A DNA stretch of 64,000 nucleotides from an uncultured Draconibacterium sp. (GCA_947492175.1 CANLMQ010000010.1:1-64000); one strand, 5' to 3'; positions 8,768 through 18,388 are shown, counted from the stretch's first letter. Made by a program: numbers and translations. The notes: generated from the letters alone by a model not told the origin.

Positions 8768-9817
8768 ATGAAATTATCAAAATTCAAGTACGAACTTGAT
8801 CCGGAAAGAATTGCGCTACACCCGGCAGACAATCGTGATGAATCGAAATTAATGGTTTTGAACAGGGCAAACCGTACCATCGAACACAAGTTGTTTAAAG
8901 ATCTGCTTGATTATTTTGATGATAATGATGTTATGGTGTTTAACGACACTAAAGTTTTTCCTGCCCGACTGTACGGAAACAAAGAAAAAACAGGAGCAGA
9001 AATAGAAGTTTTCTTGTTGCGTGAATTAAATCGCGAACAAAGACTTTGGGATGTATTGGTTGATCCTGCCAGAAAAATAAGAATTGGAAATAAACTCTAT
9101 TTTGGAGAAGACGATTTATTAGTTGCCGAAGTTATTGACAACACAACATCGCGCGGACGTACTTTACGCTTTTTATTCGACGGTCCATACGATGAATTTA
9201 AGAAAACATTATACGGATTAGGAGAAACTCCCCTTCCAAAAATCATCAATCGCCCGGTTCAACCAGAGGACAAAGATCGTTACCAAACCATTTTTGCAAA
9301 ACACGAAGGCGCCGTTGCTGCACCAACAGCAGGCTTACATTTTAGCCGGGAGTTGCTAAAACGTCTTGAAATCAGAGGTGTTGATTTCTCTTACATCACT
9401 CTTCATGTGGGGCTAGGAAACTTCCGCAGTGTAGATGTAGAAGACCTGACTAAGCATAAAATGGACTCGGAGCAGATCTGGATAAAAGATGAAGTGTGCG
9501 AAAGAGTAAACACAGCCAAACAAAACAAACGCAACGTTTGTGCCGTTGGAACAACAGTAATGCGTACTCTGGAAAGTTCGGTTTCAACACAAGGTTTCCT
9601 AAAACCGTTTGAGGGATGGACAAATAAATTTATTTTCCCTCCATACGATTTCAGCGTAGCAAATACAATGATTACAAACTTCCACCTGCCTTACTCAACG
9701 TTATTGATGATGGTTGCAGCTTTTGGAGGATACGATTTTGTTATGGATGCCTACCAGGAAGCTTTAAAAAACGATTACCGGTTTGGCACCTACGGAGATG
9801 CCATGCTAATTATCTAA
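8768..9817 (+). CDS. queA: SAM:tRNA ribosyltransferase-isomerase (queuosine)
   Basis: QueA transfers and isomerises the ribosyl part of S-adenosylmethionine onto preQ1-modified tRNA, giving epoxyqueuosine at anticodon position 34. The 349-residue length is normal. Family blocks are visible: 'VFNDTKVFPARLYG', 'AAPTAGLHFS', 'THVGLGNF'-like 'LHVGLGNFRSV', and 'NFHLPYSTLLMMVAAF' near the C-terminus. It is followed by a strong bidirectional terminator. Confidence 0.97.
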   Translation: MKLSKFKYELDPERIALHPADNRDESKLMVLNRANRTIEHKLFKDLLDYFDDNDVMVFNDTKVFPARLYGNKEKTGAEIEVFLLRELNREQRLWDVLVDPARKIRIGNKLYFGEDDLLVAEVIDNTTSRGRTLRFLFDGPYDEFKKTLYGLGETPLPKIINRPVQPEDKDRYQTIFAKHEGAVAAPTAGLHFSRELLKRLEIRGVDFSYITLHVGLGNFRSVDVEDLTKHKMDSEQIWIKDEVCERVNTAKQNKRNVCAVGTTVMRTLESSVSTQGFLKPFEGWTNKFIFPPYDFSVANTMITNFHLPYSTLLMMVAAFGGYDFVMDAYQEALKNDYRFGTYGDAMLII

Positions 9818-9833
9818 AAGATATTAGAATAAC

Positions 9834-9872
9834 AAAAAAAGCCGCAGAAGAAAAATCTTCTGCGGCTTTTTT
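9834..9872. terminator. Bidirectional terminator between convergent genes
   Basis: A-tract, then GCCGCAGAAGA paired with TCTTCTGCGGC, then a T-tract. It can terminate queA on the + strand and the 928-residue protein gene on the - strand. Confidence 0.85.
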
Positions 9873-9884
9873 ATTGCCTGTATT

Positions 9885-12671
9885 TTACTCCAGAATATAA
9901 TTATATAAATTTCCCTCAGAGCTACCTACGACCAGGTTCAGCTGTGTTCCTGAAAGTTTTCCAATAGAAAACTCACTGTTTCCTGATAACGGAAATCCCG
10001 GATGTAAATTACCATTAGAATCAAATAAATAAATCTCTCCCGATCTGGAATCTGTTACGCCAATCTTTTTCTGTTTGGCCGAGAAAGTGTACAAATTGGC
10101 TCCTCTTTCCAAAGTATTATCAAATTTTTCGGAAAAAAGTTTCTTCCCGTTTTCATCCATAACTTTTAACTCTTTTCCATCAACAAATACAAAATCAGGA
10201 ATTCCGTTTCCGTTAATATCGCTAACAGTAAAAAAGTGATCTGTACTAAACTTTTCAGTTTCCTTTTCTGCATATTTTCCATCGAAATACAAATAATATA
10301 CTTTCCCATTTTTATCGGTAGCCACAATTTTTGGAGTCTTGTCAGTATTCAAAACCAGGGGATTATTCGAATTCTCAAATTTTGCCGCACATTCAACACG
10401 CGTATTTCCCTGACGGTTTTGAATATACACTTTTGATTTATCTTTAAAAACAATATAATCTTTGTTATTTACCCTAAAATGCTGAACAGGAGTTGTAACC
10501 AAACTGTTTGTTTGTCCAAATCTCCACCCACTTATAATATTCCCTTCATGATTGTAGGCATATACCCTTTTGTTTTCACAGGCTATAAAAAAGCGGTATT
10601 TCCGATTGTTATCGTAATCAAAAACACCTACTCCATTTGTTGCCGGCGATTTAAATAAAATCGGGAACCTTGCCACATTATTCCCGTTTCGGTCGAGTAA
10701 ATAAAGTTTTTCTTTTGTATTAAACAAATACTGTAAACGACCATTTGCATAATAATCGACCTGATGAATTTCCCCAAGAATTTTGCCGTTTATGGGAATA
10801 CTCCAAACCAATTTGCCATCGGCTGCTACCAAATTCAGTTTATTGTCGTTATCCTGCACAATAACTTCTTTTGCTGCTTTGTTTTTGTGATTGATGACAA
10901 TTTGTGGCTTTGAACTGATTGTAGCACCAATATTACTCTGCCACAATGCCCGCGCTTCGGTTTTTGGTTGTGTAGAGTATCTGAGATTAATGGAATTGAA
11001 ATAAATAATTTTCTCGCAAACCACCTGCCAGCTTAATGCATCAAATTTCCTGAATATCTCTTCGTTGGTTTTGAAAGACTTACTAAACTTATCGTCAAAC
11101 AGTAATGTATTCAAGGTATAAATTTTATTTACATCAACATAAGCATCGATGTTGGCTCTGCTTTCGTTCGATGCCTTAAACTCGGAATAACTCCTGCTCC
11201 GCCGCAACGTTGCATCATTAGTCATATCGTTAAGATATTTCTGCAAAGCCTCTTTTGAACTCCCAAAAACCAGGTTTCCTTTCCAAAAAGTGGCAAAGCT
11301 AGCTTCGGCAAACGAAAACGCTTTTCCCAGCCAAATTCCGGGCAGCGAGGGATAAGGAAAATCATAAATACGATAGCTGTCACCATCGTTTGTTTTATAC
11401 TCCGATAATAAAGATGCAAAATCAACTTCTTTACTTTTGGCAAAGTTTTGCAGTAATCCTTCAAAGGTAGTGCGCGACTCTGCTCCCTGACCGGTGCTTA
11501 TTATAAACAATGTAGTATTTCCTCCGCTTTGCGCCGAAACAGAAGTTGTGGCAGCTACAATCCGGTCTTTAACCAAACCTTTTAGTTTTACACGCCCACT
11601 GTCTTTAAATCGCTTCCCGATCGTTTTCATACGACTTTCACGTTCAAAATACGAATTGGAATGCACAAAATATTTCTCAAGATTCTGAAAAAAGAGTTCC
11701 TGATCAGAAAAAGCGTATTCAATAAAAAAGGATGTGTTTTTTGGAAGTATTCTATCTGCCTGGCAACTTACTGCCTGTTGCCCTTCAAATACCGATAAAT
11801 AATTGTTAAGAGAATCGTCGGCGGCTGTGATACCATTTAACGAAATCCTGTCTTTATCAAACGACATATCCAGTTCACTCCAGCTTGCATAGTTTTGCAT
11901 ACCAAGTACTGCTCTTTTCAGACTGGCTTTTACGGTTTCGCCAAACTCATTTACTTTGATTTCCGTATTGCCGTTTAAAAGATTAGCTAAAAGTTCAGGA
12001 AACTTGTTGTGATTAATGTACCATGCAATTTCCGATTGTCCGGTTACGGTTTTATTTACCGTATTAAAATAACTTATGTCGGTAATATTTTGCGAGCTTA
12101 ACTGGCGAATACTTTTTTCTACAAGAATAGCATCGGAGCTAATTATAACCATTCCTGCAACGGCACAATAGTGAATACTTTTCTTTTCCTTTTTAAGAGT
12201 AATGTCAACAATTTTGGCTCCATCGTATTTCCGTTGGTTAAAGGCAGCAGCAGAAACTCCTGTCAGCTTTTCCATTAGTTTTTCAAAACCTTTTAAATCA
12301 GCAGAACTTCTGAGTTCGCTAATTATTACCGGCTTTAGTACATTCTTTCCTATAAAATCGAGGGCTAAAACAACCGGTTTCTTGCCCAGTTGATTCTGAA
12401 TTTCTTTATCTCCCTTAATCGAACTGTCGATTTCTTTAATCTTTCCTAAAATCCAGGAAAAGTCTTCAATTCCCGAAAGTTCCTGAACAACCGGATTTTC
12501 AAGCGGAATATCCTTTAACGAGCTAAACTCAACAAAAACAGGCGATGTTAAAGGCACTGCCTTATAAAGGGAGGTTTCTTTCCGAAATTCAACATCTTCT
12601 TTTGTGAAATAAATAAAACCGGCTACAGCAGCCAATACGATCACGAGTATGATTATGAGGTTCCTCTTCAT
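9885..12671 (-). CDS. Large membrane-anchored protein with C-terminal propeller-like repeats
   Basis: A 928-residue protein not assigned to a known function. Residues 5-22 form a single N-terminal helix (anchor or uncleaved signal), placing the rest in the periplasm. Residues 30-560 form a region resembling the DUF3352-type proteins of Bacteroidetes (low certainty). From about 590 to the end there are blade-like repeats of the pattern Tyr-x-x-Asp/Asn-x-x-Gly-Asn, for example 'LYLLDRNGNNVARFP', 'VYAYNHEGNIISGWRF' and 'IYLFDSNGNLHPGFP', plus 'DINGNGIPDF'. These suggest a beta-propeller of the PQQ-like or FG-GAP type. It is transcribed alone between a terminator and a -7 box 17 bases before the ATG. 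A scaffold or envelope-assembly role is possible but unproven. Confidence 0.6.
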   Translation of the reverse strand: MKRNLIIILVIVLAAVAGFIYFTKEDVEFRKETSLYKAVPLTSPVFVEFSSLKDIPLENPVVQELSGIEDFSWILGKIKEIDSSIKGDKEIQNQLGKKPVVLALDFIGKNVLKPVIISELRSSADLKGFEKLMEKLTGVSAAAFNQRKYDGAKIVDITLKKEKKSIHYCAVAGMVIISSDAILVEKSIRQLSSQNITDISYFNTVNKTVTGQSEIAWYINHNKFPELLANLLNGNTEIKVNEFGETVKASLKRAVLGMQNYASWSELDMSFDKDRISLNGITAADDSLNNYLSVFEGQQAVSCQADRILPKNTSFFIEYAFSDQELFFQNLEKYFVHSNSYFERESRMKTIGKRFKDSGRVKLKGLVKDRIVAATTSVSAQSGGNTTLFIISTGQGAESRTTFEGLLQNFAKSKEVDFASLLSEYKTNDGDSYRIYDFPYPSLPGIWLGKAFSFAEASFATFWKGNLVFGSSKEALQKYLNDMTNDATLRRSRSYSEFKASNESRANIDAYVDVNKIYTLNTLLFDDKFSKSFKTNEEIFRKFDALSWQVVCEKIIYFNSINLRYSTQPKTEARALWQSNIGATISSKPQIVINHKNKAAKEVIVQDNDNKLNLVAADGKLVWSIPINGKILGEIHQVDYYANGRLQYLFNTKEKLYLLDRNGNNVARFPILFKSPATNGVGVFDYDNNRKYRFFIACENKRVYAYNHEGNIISGWRFGQTNSLVTTPVQHFRVNNKDYIVFKDKSKVYIQNRQGNTRVECAAKFENSNNPLVLNTDKTPKIVATDKNGKVYYLYFDGKYAEKETEKFSTDHFFTVSDINGNGIPDFVFVDGKELKVMDENGKKLFSEKFDNTLERGANLYTFSAKQKKIGVTDSRSGEIYLFDSNGNLHPGFPLSGNSEFSIGKLSGTQLNLVVGSSEGNLYNYILE

Positions 12672-12687
12672 TCCTTATTATTTTTTT

Positions 12688-12695
12688 CAAAAGTA
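12688..12695 (-). promoter_or_regulatory. -7 box for the 928-residue protein gene
   Basis: On the minus strand TACTTTTG matches TAnnTTTG 16 bases before the ATG at 12671, so the mRNA leader would be very short. No -33 TTG was found at the usual spacing. Confidence 0.45.
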
Positions 12696-12841
12696 ATAAG
12701 AGGAAACGCGAAAACATATCTTTTTCGTTTTTATAATGAAAAATTGACTGTTAATAAACATGAGAAGTATCCATTTGGCAAAGTGAAATCAATGCTGAAA
12801 CCTGCCGCAATACTGCGGGGCCCGGCCCGAAAAATTTTTCT

Positions 12842-13117
12842 GATGCCGAAGTTCTGAGTGAAACCAACTACGCTCTTTTTTGTATGCCGCAGAGTTGAGG
12901 GAAGCAATCTACAAAGTTTTTTTACTTGCCGCAGAACTGAGGGAAGCAATCTACAACGTTTTTTTGCTTGCCGCAGAACTGAGGGAAGCAATCTACAACG
13001 TTTTTTTACTTGCCGCAGAACTGAGGGAAGCAATCCACAACGTTTTTTTACTTGCCGCAGAACTGAGGGAAGCAATCTACAACGTTTTTTTGCTTGCCGC
13101 AGAACTGAGGGAAGGCA
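12842..13117. repeat. 42-bp tandem repeat array
   Basis: Units with the core CTTGCCGCAGAACTGAGGG start at 12925, 12967, 13009, 13051 and 13093, an exact 42-base period. More diverged units start near 12883 and 12842. Each unit ends in a run of seven T. Within units TTGCTTGCC can pair with GGGAAGCAA (8 of 9 positions), giving repeated hairpins. Because 42 is a multiple of three, frames stay open on both strands, but no gene is supported. Confidence 0.85.
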
Positions 13118-13173
13118 ATAAATCAGACAGTTACATATATTTCAAGGTGCAGAGTTTTGATAAAGTAAACTAG

Positions 13174-13339
13174 TAATACCAATATTATCCCAAACTGAGC
13201 CTAATAATTCCATTTCTTTGCATTTATGCTGCGTTACAAAAATTCAACAGAACTTAGGCTATGCTTCATTTTTGTGCCTTGCCTAAATCCAAATAATCTA
13301 AAATTATTTAAGGCTCATATTGAAATAAAATTGGTATAA
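13174..13339 (-). mobile_element. MITE-like dispersed repeat, copy 1
   Basis: A 166-bp element bounded by inverted ends TAATACCAAT and ATTGGTATAA. Read on the minus strand it aligns along its length with 47784-47949 (for example shared ACCAATTTTATTT, TTTAGGC, AAGCATAGCC or GGCATAGCC, and TATAAAT/CATAAAT blocks) and has the same length. A central hairpin is present. No coding capacity and no transposase nearby; a non-autonomous element or a mobile structured repeat is the likely nature. Confidence 0.7.
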
Positions 13340-13364
13340 GAATCATTTTTAGAACAAAAAAAGG

Positions 13365-13390
13365 CCGGATTAATAAATAACCCGGCCTTC
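13365..13390 (-). terminator. Terminator after infB
   Basis: AAGGCCGG (13371-13378) pairs with CCGGCCTT (13382-13389 region) across a short AT loop, followed on the minus strand by a T-tract. It closes the rimP-nusA-infB operon. Confidence 0.8.
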
Positions 13391-13410
13391 AAAATATATC
13401 GAATTGATTT

Positions 13411-16389
13411 TTATAGTGTTTTTGCGACTTCAATCTCGTGATAAGCTTCCACATGGTCTCCAACTTTAATATCGTTGAATTTCTCGATATTCAAACCACA
13501 TTCGTAGCCATTCTTCACTTCTTTAACATCGTCTTTGAAACGTTTCAGTGAACCAAGTTTTCCGGTGTACACTACAATACCGTCTCGTATCAAACGAACT
13601 TTTGCATTTCGTTCAATCTTACCATCGCGTACAATACCACCGGCAATTGTTCCTACTTTGCTAATGTTAAACACTTCAAGAACTTCTACTGTTCCCAAAA
13701 CTTCTTCCTTAATATCAGGCGACAACATACCTTCCATTGCAGCCTTAATTTCGTTAATGGCATCGTAAATAATCGAATACATGCGAACATCAATTTGTTC
13801 TTTCTCGGCCAGTTTACGAGCATTTAACGACGGACGAACCTGGAATCCAACAACAATTGCTTCAGAAGCAGCAGCTAACAAAATATCTGATTCAGAAATC
13901 TGACCAACTGCCTTGTGTTTAATGTTTACCTGAATTTCTTCAGTAGAAAGTTTAATTAACGAATCGGAAAGTGCTTCAATTGATCCGTCAACATCACCTT
14001 TTACAATCAGGTTCAGTTCCTGGAAGTTTCCAATTGCAATCCTTCTACCAATTTCGTCAAGTGTAATATGTTTCTGGGTACGAAGACCCTGTTCGCGTGC
14101 CAGCTGTTCACGTTTGTTTGAAATGTTTCTGGCTTCGCGCTCATTCTCCATCACATTAAATTTGTCACCTGCCTGAGGTGCCCCGTTTAATCCAAGAATG
14201 ATTGCCGGTTGTGCCGGACCAACTTCTTCAATACGCTGGTTACGTTCGTTAAACATTGCTTTTACGTGTCCATAATACTGACCCGCAATAATAATATCTC
14301 CTACTTTCAATGTTCCGGTTTCAACTAATAAGGTTGAAACATATCCCCGACCTTTATCCAGCTCTGATTCGATAATTGTTCCTTGAGCATTTTTGTTAGC
14401 ATTGGCTTTCAATTCCAACATTTCTGCTTCAAGAAGAACTTTTTCCAAAAGATCTTCAATTCCAATTCCGTTTTTAGCTGAAATATCGTGCGACTGGTAT
14501 TTTCCACCCCATTCTTCAACAAGGTAGTTCATATTAGCCAGTTGCTCTTTTATCTTATCCGGATTTGCTCCAGGTTTATCAATTTTATTAATTGCAAAAA
14601 CAATTGGAACACCTGCAGCAGCAGCGTGATTAATGGCCTCAACCGTCTGAGGCATCACATCATCGTCGGCGGCTACAATAATAATTGCAATATCGGTAAC
14701 TTGTGCACCACGGGCACGCATAGCTGTAAATGCCTCGTGACCGGGAGTATCAAGGAAAGTAATATCTCTTCCATCTTCCAGACTTACGTGGTAAGCTCCA
14801 ATGTGCTGAGTAATTCCTCCGGCCTCACCCGCAATTACGTTTGTGCTTCGAATATGGTCGAGCAACGAAGTTTTACCGTGGTCAACGTGTCCCATAACCG
14901 TAACAATTGGCGGACGAGGTTTTAAGTCTTCTTCCTTGTCTTCCACTTCTTCGATTGCCTCCTGAATTTCAACACTCACAAATTCTACCTTGAATCCGAA
15001 TTCTTCGGCAACCACTGATAATGTCTCAGCATCCAATCGTTGATTAATCGACACAAACAAACCAAGACTCATACACGACGAAATAACTTCGGTTACGCTT
15101 ACATTCATCATGGTAGCAAACTCGGCAACCGAAACAAACTCGGTTACTTTAAGGATTCCTTGTTCCTTTATTTGCTGTTCCATATCAGCCTGCATTCTTT
15201 CGCTGGCTGCGGCACGTTTATCGCGGCGGTGTTTCGATCCTTTTGATTTACCTTTTGTAGTTAAACGGGCAAGTGTATCTTTAATTTGCTTTTGAACGTC
15301 GACTTCGTTAACCTCCTTCTTAAGTGGTCTTCTTTTTTTACCAGCCTGACCTTGTTTGTTAACCTGGAATTTACCTTTTGGTCTGTCGCCCTGTTTCTGC
15401 TGCGACTGACGGTCAACGGCCACTTTTCCCGACTCTTTATTAATTCTTTTGCGGCGTTTTTTACGCGATGCACTGTCGCCGGCGTCTTCCTTCTTCTCTG
15501 GTAAATCAATCTTACCCAAAACAGTTGGACCGCTTAATCGATTGGCTCGTGCTTTTATTACTTCGCCATCCTCGTTTTTTTCAACTTTCGCATCGCCGGC
15601 TTTTTTTACAGTAACTTTTTGTCGAAGTCTTTCTTTTCTTTCTTTATCCTTCTCCTCTTTCGACTTTTTCGCCGGCCTGGTTTTCTGGTTTATGTTTTTA
15701 AGGTCGATTTTTCCAACCACCTTCACCTCATCTACTTTTGGCACTTCCATTTCAATTATTTCTTCCGGCGCTGGAGTTGGAGCTTTCTCCGGTGTTTCAA
15801 CTTTTGCTTCCACAACCGGTTCCTTTTCGATTTTTTCCTCTACAGGTTTCTCAACAATTGGTTTTTCCTCAACTGGTTTTTTCTCAACTGCTTCTTCCTT
15901 TACGGATTCCTTCTTAACTTCAACAGGAGCCTTTTCTTCTACTTTTTCTTTAACAGGTTTTTCCTCCTTCACCTTTTTAGGCTTGTTAAACTGATCTAAA
16001 TCAATTTTACCTAAAACCTTAACCTTTTCTTCAGGTTCTGCAGGCGCTTTTTCAACCTTCGGAGTATCTACTTTTTTCTCTTCTTTAACTTCAGCAACCG
16101 GCTTTACCTCTTCAACCTCTTCCACTGATTCACTCTCTTCTGGTTCAATGGAAATCACTTCTTTCTTCGGACGATGGCTTTTTAAACTTATCTTTTCCGA
16201 TTCCTTCTTAAGAGAAATATCTTTTTTATACTCCTTCTCAAGCAGTGACACGGCCTCAGCGGTAACTTTAGTATTCGGATTAGAATCGATTTCATACCCC
16301 TTTTTATGCAAAAACTCAACAATGGTATGAATACCGACATTGAATTCACGTGCAAGTTTACTAAGCCTTATTGTTTTGCCTGCTACCAT
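13411..16389 (-). CDS. infB: Translation initiation factor IF-2
   Basis: IF-2, the GTPase that places initiator tRNA on the 30S subunit and promotes subunit joining. It has 992 residues, the long form. The N-terminal IF2N module (1-55, 'IRLSKLAREFNVG') is followed by a Lys/Glu/Pro/Val-rich disordered stretch (about 60-360). A second IF2N module lies near 400-450, and the G domain starts with 'GHVDHGKTSL' at about residue 498, with 'DTPGHEAF' and 'NKIDK' downstream. Domains II to IV complete the protein. Last gene of the rimP-nusA-infB operon. Confidence 0.98.
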   Translation of the reverse strand: MVAGKTIRLSKLAREFNVGIHTIVEFLHKKGYEIDSNPNTKVTAEAVSLLEKEYKKDISLKKESEKISLKSHRPKKEVISIEPEESESVEEVEEVKPVAEVKEEKKVDTPKVEKAPAEPEEKVKVLGKIDLDQFNKPKKVKEEKPVKEKVEEKAPVEVKKESVKEEAVEKKPVEEKPIVEKPVEEKIEKEPVVEAKVETPEKAPTPAPEEIIEMEVPKVDEVKVVGKIDLKNINQKTRPAKKSKEEKDKERKERLRQKVTVKKAGDAKVEKNEDGEVIKARANRLSGPTVLGKIDLPEKKEDAGDSASRKKRRKRINKESGKVAVDRQSQQKQGDRPKGKFQVNKQGQAGKKRRPLKKEVNEVDVQKQIKDTLARLTTKGKSKGSKHRRDKRAAASERMQADMEQQIKEQGILKVTEFVSVAEFATMMNVSVTEVISSCMSLGLFVSINQRLDAETLSVVAEEFGFKVEFVSVEIQEAIEEVEDKEEDLKPRPPIVTVMGHVDHGKTSLLDHIRSTNVIAGEAGGITQHIGAYHVSLEDGRDITFLDTPGHEAFTAMRARGAQVTDIAIIIVAADDDVMPQTVEAINHAAAAGVPIVFAINKIDKPGANPDKIKEQLANMNYLVEEWGGKYQSHDISAKNGIGIEDLLEKVLLEAEMLELKANANKNAQGTIIESELDKGRGYVSTLLVETGTLKVGDIIIAGQYYGHVKAMFNERNQRIEEVGPAQPAIILGLNGAPQAGDKFNVMENEREARNISNKREQLAREQGLRTQKHITLDEIGRRIAIGNFQELNLIVKGDVDGSIEALSDSLIKLSTEEIQVNIKHKAVGQISESDILLAAASEAIVVGFQVRPSLNARKLAEKEQIDVRMYSIIYDAINEIKAAMEGMLSPDIKEEVLGTVEVLEVFNISKVGTIAGGIVRDGKIERNAKVRLIRDGIVVYTGKLGSLKRFKDDVKEVKNGYECGLNIEKFNDIKVGDHVEAYHEIEVAKTL

Positions 16390-16459
16390 ATAAATTCTTT
16401 TTCTTTACTTTTTCTAATTACCCGAATAACTCCTTTTTGCCTCTTGTTTAAACGGGATT

Positions 16460-17695
16460 TTAATCAAATTCCGAATGCAGAACTTTTAATACCTCATCGA
16501 TAGTTTCTTCTTCCAAATCGGTACGTTTTATTAATTCTGCCCTCGGGATGTTCAATACGTTTTTAGCTGTATCGCAACCAATGCCTTTTAGAGCATCAAT
16601 TACCCAGCTTTCTATTTCATCTGCAAATTCATCCAGGTTCACGTCTTCATCGTCTTCTTCCATCTCGCGATATACGTCTATCTCGTACCCTGTTAATTGA
16701 CTTGCCAATCGAATATTCAAACCTCCTTTACCAATGGCCAGCGAAACTTCTTCAGGTTTCAGGTAAACCTCTGCCTTTTTATCTTCTTCTACAATTTTAA
16801 TAGAATTAATTTTTGCAGGATTTAATGCCCTTTTAATAAACAACTGCAGGTTGCTTGAATAGTTTATTACATCGATATTTTCGTTTCTTAACTCACGAAC
16901 AATACCATGAATTCGGGATCCTTTCATTCCAACACATGCCCCAACTGGGTCGATTCTTTCGTCGTATGACTCAACCGCAACTTTTGCTCTTTCTCCCGGA
17001 ACACGTACAATCTTTTTAATGGTAATTAAGCCATCAAAAATCTCAGGAATTTCTAATTCAAATAATCTTTCCAGAAATGCCGGAGCAGTCCGCGAAAGAA
17101 TAATAAGCGGATTGTTGTTGCGCAACTCCACTTTGTATACAATAGCTCTCACATTATCTCCTTTACGGAAATAATCTGATGGAATTTGTTCTGATTTTGG
17201 AAGAATCAACTCGTTGTTTTCATCATCGAGAATGAGAATTTCCTTTTTCCAAACCTGATAAACCTCACCGGTTACAATGTCGCCAATTTTGTTTTTGTAT
17301 TTGCCATAAATATGATCTTTTTCCAGTTCCAGGATTTTACTAGCCAGATTCTGGCGCAGATTCAAAATGGCACGACGACCAAAATCAACCAGTTTTACCT
17401 CATCGGTAACTTCTTCGCCAATTTCGTAGTCCTCATCAATTTTTAGCGCATCGCTCAGGGTAATTTGCAAATTCGGATCTTCTAACTCATCGTCGGCAAC
17501 AACCGTACGATTTCTCCAAATTTCGAAGTCACCTTTATCTATATTAATAATGATATCAAAATTATCATCCGATTCGTACTGACGGATAAGCACACTGCGG
17601 AAGACTTCTTCCAACACGCTCATCATTGTTACCCGGTCAATGTTCTTTAGCTCTTTAAACTCGGCAAAAGTATCTATCAGGTTAATATTTTCCAT
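16460..17695 (-). CDS. nusA: Transcription termination/antitermination factor NusA
   Basis: NusA binds RNA polymerase and nascent RNA and modulates pausing, termination and antitermination. The 411 residues show the N-terminal polymerase-binding domain (1-125), an S1 domain ('GDIVTGEVYQVWKKEILI', about 133-200), two KH domains ('GACVGMKGSRIHGIVREL' and 'SLAIGKGGLNIRLASQLTG'), and a short C-terminal helix-hairpin-helix-like tail. It sits between rimP (9-base gap) and infB (70-base gap), the classical operon order. Confidence 0.98.
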   Translation of the reverse strand: MENINLIDTFAEFKELKNIDRVTMMSVLEEVFRSVLIRQYESDDNFDIIINIDKGDFEIWRNRTVVADDELEDPNLQITLSDALKIDEDYEIGEEVTDEVKLVDFGRRAILNLRQNLASKILELEKDHIYGKYKNKIGDIVTGEVYQVWKKEILILDDENNELILPKSEQIPSDYFRKGDNVRAIVYKVELRNNNPLIILSRTAPAFLERLFELEIPEIFDGLITIKKIVRVPGERAKVAVESYDERIDPVGACVGMKGSRIHGIVRELRNENIDVINYSSNLQLFIKRALNPAKINSIKIVEEDKKAEVYLKPEEVSLAIGKGGLNIRLASQLTGYEIDVYREMEEDDEDVNLDEFADEIESWVIDALKGIGCDTAKNVLNIPRAELIKRTDLEEETIDEVLKVLHSEFD

Positions 17696-17704
17696 CGTTC
17701 TAAT

Positions 17705-18169
17705 TTATTTAAATGAAATAACCGCTTTCGCACTTTTTATTTCGTCGTATTTCAAAATATGTTCTTTCACTACCAGTTGTTTCTTCTTGTGACCTTCCAC
17801 TTTTTCACGTTTCGAAGTTTCCAACACAATTCCTACTTCGTCCGTTTTTTTCAGGACTCCTGTCAGTTCAACATCCCCGGTCGTTTTTACTTCTATTTCT
17901 TTGCCGGTATATTTTTGATATTGTTGTAGAACTTTAAAACTTTCAGTTAATCCCGGCGATGAAACCTGCAACGAAAAATCGTCTTCTTCTCTATCCAAAT
18001 TGTGCTCCACGTTTCTGCTGATGCGAATACATTGCTCAATAGTCATTCCTTCAAAGCTATCTACAAACACGCGAATATCGTTATTTGCACTCACACTGAT
18101 GTCGACAATAAACATCTGATCATCAAGCCTCTCCTTTACCAATCTTACAACGTCTTCCTTTGCTATCAT
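17705..18169 (-). CDS. rimP: Ribosome maturation factor RimP
   Basis: RimP helps mature the 30S subunit. The protein is 154 residues when started at the ATG at 18169 ('MIAKEDVVRLV'); an ATG six codons upstream would also be in frame but adds no conserved sequence. The family features 'VDSFEGMTIEQCIRISR' and 'LQVSSPGLTESF' are visible. First gene of the operon, with a consensus promoter at 18239-18270. Confidence 0.93.
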   Translation of the reverse strand: MIAKEDVVRLVKERLDDQMFIVDISVSANNDIRVFVDSFEGMTIEQCIRISRNVEHNLDREEDDFSLQVSSPGLTESFKVLQQYQKYTGKEIEVKTTGDVELTGVLKKTDEVGIVLETSKREKVEGHKKKQLVVKEHILKYDEIKSAKAVISFK

Positions 18170-18190
18170 TCGTATTACATGTAACAAAAT

Positions 18191-18209
18191 AGGGAACCAG
18201 AGGTCCCCT
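18191..18209 (-). promoter_or_regulatory. Hairpin in the rimP-nusA-infB leader
   Basis: AGGGGACC and GGTTCCCT (minus strand) pair over 8 bp, with one G-T wobble, around a TCT loop, between promoter and rimP start. The T-run needed for a terminator is missing. It may stabilise the leader or be a regulatory site. Confidence 0.35.
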
Positions 18210-18238
18210 AAAAATTCATTTTTTTAGAAAATTCTCCG

Positions 18239-18270
18239 CAAAAGTAGGAATAATATCCAACATTTACAAA
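18239..18270 (-). promoter_or_regulatory. Promoter of the rimP-nusA-infB operon
   Basis: On the minus strand TTTG (18270-18267) precedes TACTTTTG (18246-18239) by 20 bases, matching the Bacteroidetes consensus. Confidence 0.7.
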
Positions 18271-18388
18271 TAACCCGACACACTTAAACCTCTGATTTTA
18301 AAGAGCAAAATACATAAACGGTTAACATTGACCCAGAAAAGTTAAATTTACAGGCCAGGAATAGTACTTTCGGGCAAAACTTCTCTTA

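Noticed and set aside
12858..13173. Open frames on both strands over the 42-bp repeats, encoding repeated peptides such as LAAELREAIYNVF
   Set aside because: The unit length is a multiple of three, so all frames stay open by construction. No start signals, signal peptide or family match support translation, and both strands look equally open.
14488..15999. Long open frames opposite infB
   Set aside because: They are shadows of the Lys/Glu-rich infB coding region, with low-complexity Ser/Phe-rich translations and no family match.
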